From contig JBAROU010000250.1 of assembly GCA_049642385.1 (NCBI GenBank), forward strand, positions 1 to 6,309: DNA of 6,309 nucleotides. The letters run 5' to 3'. The stretch is from JBAROU01 sp049642385. Its GTDB lineage: Bacteria; Chloroflexota; Dehalococcoidia; DSTF01; RBG-16-68-14. Under the pieces are notes generated by a model, which saw nothing but the letters and a program-made list of their open reading frames with translations, ran no database searches and was not told where the DNA came from. Each line of letters opens with the position of its first letter. Positions within the stretch are counted from its first letter, which is position 1. Shown here piece after piece: positions 6,087 through 6,309 of this stretch. The position numbers and the translations under genes were made by a program.

Positions 6087-6095
6087 AGTGTATCA
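6087..6095 (-). promoter_or_regulatory. Extended -10 promoter candidate for the DUF2157-like gene, leaderless type
   Basis: On the minus strand the sequence reads TGATACACT: a TGn extension followed by TACACT (6092-6087), then 8 bases, then the ATG at 6078. Initiation 6-8 bases after the hexamer would give a transcript starting at or almost at the ATG. No Shine-Dalgarno sequence is visible. A perfect 5-bp inverted repeat (GTTCG, 5 bases, CGAAC; 6098-6112) lies just upstream and could be an operator or chance. Confidence 0.45.
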
Positions 6096-6156
6096 CCGTT
6101 CGCTCGACGAACCCACGCAGCGCATGGAGTCGTTCAGGGGGGCTCGTCGGCCCTGG

Positions 6157-6309
6157 CTACCTCGGCACGATGTGGATGCTGCCGGAGTGCGTGCGAATAC
6201 GTACCGTGGGACCATGGTCGCTCGGCGCGCTGCCGTCCTTCTTGAGCGAGAACTCGGATTGGACGTTGCCGCTGTGCGTCTCCGCGTCCAGAAAGAACAC
6301 GCTGTTTGG
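6157..6309 (-). CDS. DUF4097-like beta-strand repeat protein (C-terminal 50 residues only)
   Basis: On the minus strand the frame is open from the window edge (6309) to a TAG at 6159-6157, giving 50 residues. The fragment has alternating polar and hydrophobic strands with the repeat signature of DUF4097 'putative adhesin' proteins: DAETHSGNVQSEF (8-20) and VRIRTHSGSIHIVPR (36-50). Both contain the T-H-S-G turn followed by an outward/inward strand, as in a beta-helix or beta-solenoid. In this family the final strand with 'SG.I.I' commonly closes the protein, which fits the stop here. Members are often exported or membrane-associated and lie next to small membrane proteins or regulators; their function is mostly unknown. 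The N-terminus, any signal peptide and the true length are outside the window. The DUF2157-like gene follows 78 bp downstream. Confidence 0.7.
   Translation of the reverse strand, partial: PNSVFFLDAETHSGNVQSEFSLKKDGSAPSDHGPTVRIRTHSGSIHIVPR

Noticed and set aside
6098..6112. Inverted repeat GTTCG-5-CGAAC as a possible LexA (SOS) box
   Set aside because: The Gram-positive-type SOS box is CGAAC-4-GTTCG. Here the half-sites are in the opposite order and the spacing is 5, so it does not fit. The neighbouring DinB-like gene is a YfiT-type protein, not polymerase IV.
1..6309. Defence system, mobile element, CRISPR array or tRNA
   Set aside because: No transposase, integrase, nuclease or helicase motifs, no spaced direct repeats of CRISPR type and no tRNA-like cloverleaf were seen. 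The gene content is ordinary housekeeping plus uncharacterised families.

Overview
The window is a gene-dense, GC-rich (roughly two thirds G+C by eye) piece of a bacterial chromosome. It holds nine protein-coding genes, two of them cut by the window edges. No stretch of 300 bases lacks a gene, and I see no RNA gene, CRISPR array, insertion sequence, prophage gene or plasmid function. The clearest landmarks are the two subunits of succinyl-CoA synthetase (sucC and sucD), so this is core-metabolism territory. The organism cannot be named from these genes. High GC, extended -10 promoters, probable leaderless starts and a heptamer repeat in a leader would fit a high-GC Chloroflexota-like or actinobacteria-like bacterium, but this is a weak inference.

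Plus strand, left to right: the 3' part of a CPBP-type intramembrane protease-like gene (1-597); a HEAT-repeat protein of ALKD/AlkC-like appearance that begins 2 bases after it (600-1499); an extended -10 promoter and a 7-bp tandem repeat leading into sucC (1567-2733); a single-pass membrane protein with an NTF2-like outer domain (2761-3246); a small TfoX-N-terminal-like protein (3253-3612); sucD with a strong ribosome binding site (3627-4508); and a DinB-superfamily protein with a complete His triad (4586-5029). Minus strand, converging on the DinB gene with an 11-bp gap: a DUF2157-like protein with about ten membrane spans (6078-5041), preceded by the last 50 codons of a DUF4097-like beta-strand repeat protein (6309-6157).

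How they fit together: SucC and SucD form the TCA-cycle enzyme that interconverts succinyl-CoA and succinate with nucleotide phosphorylation. Here their genes are not adjacent. Two small unrelated genes sit between them, all on one strand with short gaps (27, 6 and 14 bp), so sucC to sucD can still form one transcription unit, possibly with a second promoter just before the NTF2-like gene. The DUF4097-like and DUF2157-like genes look like a separate envelope-related pair.

I found no convincing undescribed system. The points most worth a second look are the split sucC/sucD arrangement, the heptamer repeat in the sucC leader, and two genes whose -10-like hexamers both end exactly 8 bases before the ATG, which suggests leaderless transcripts.
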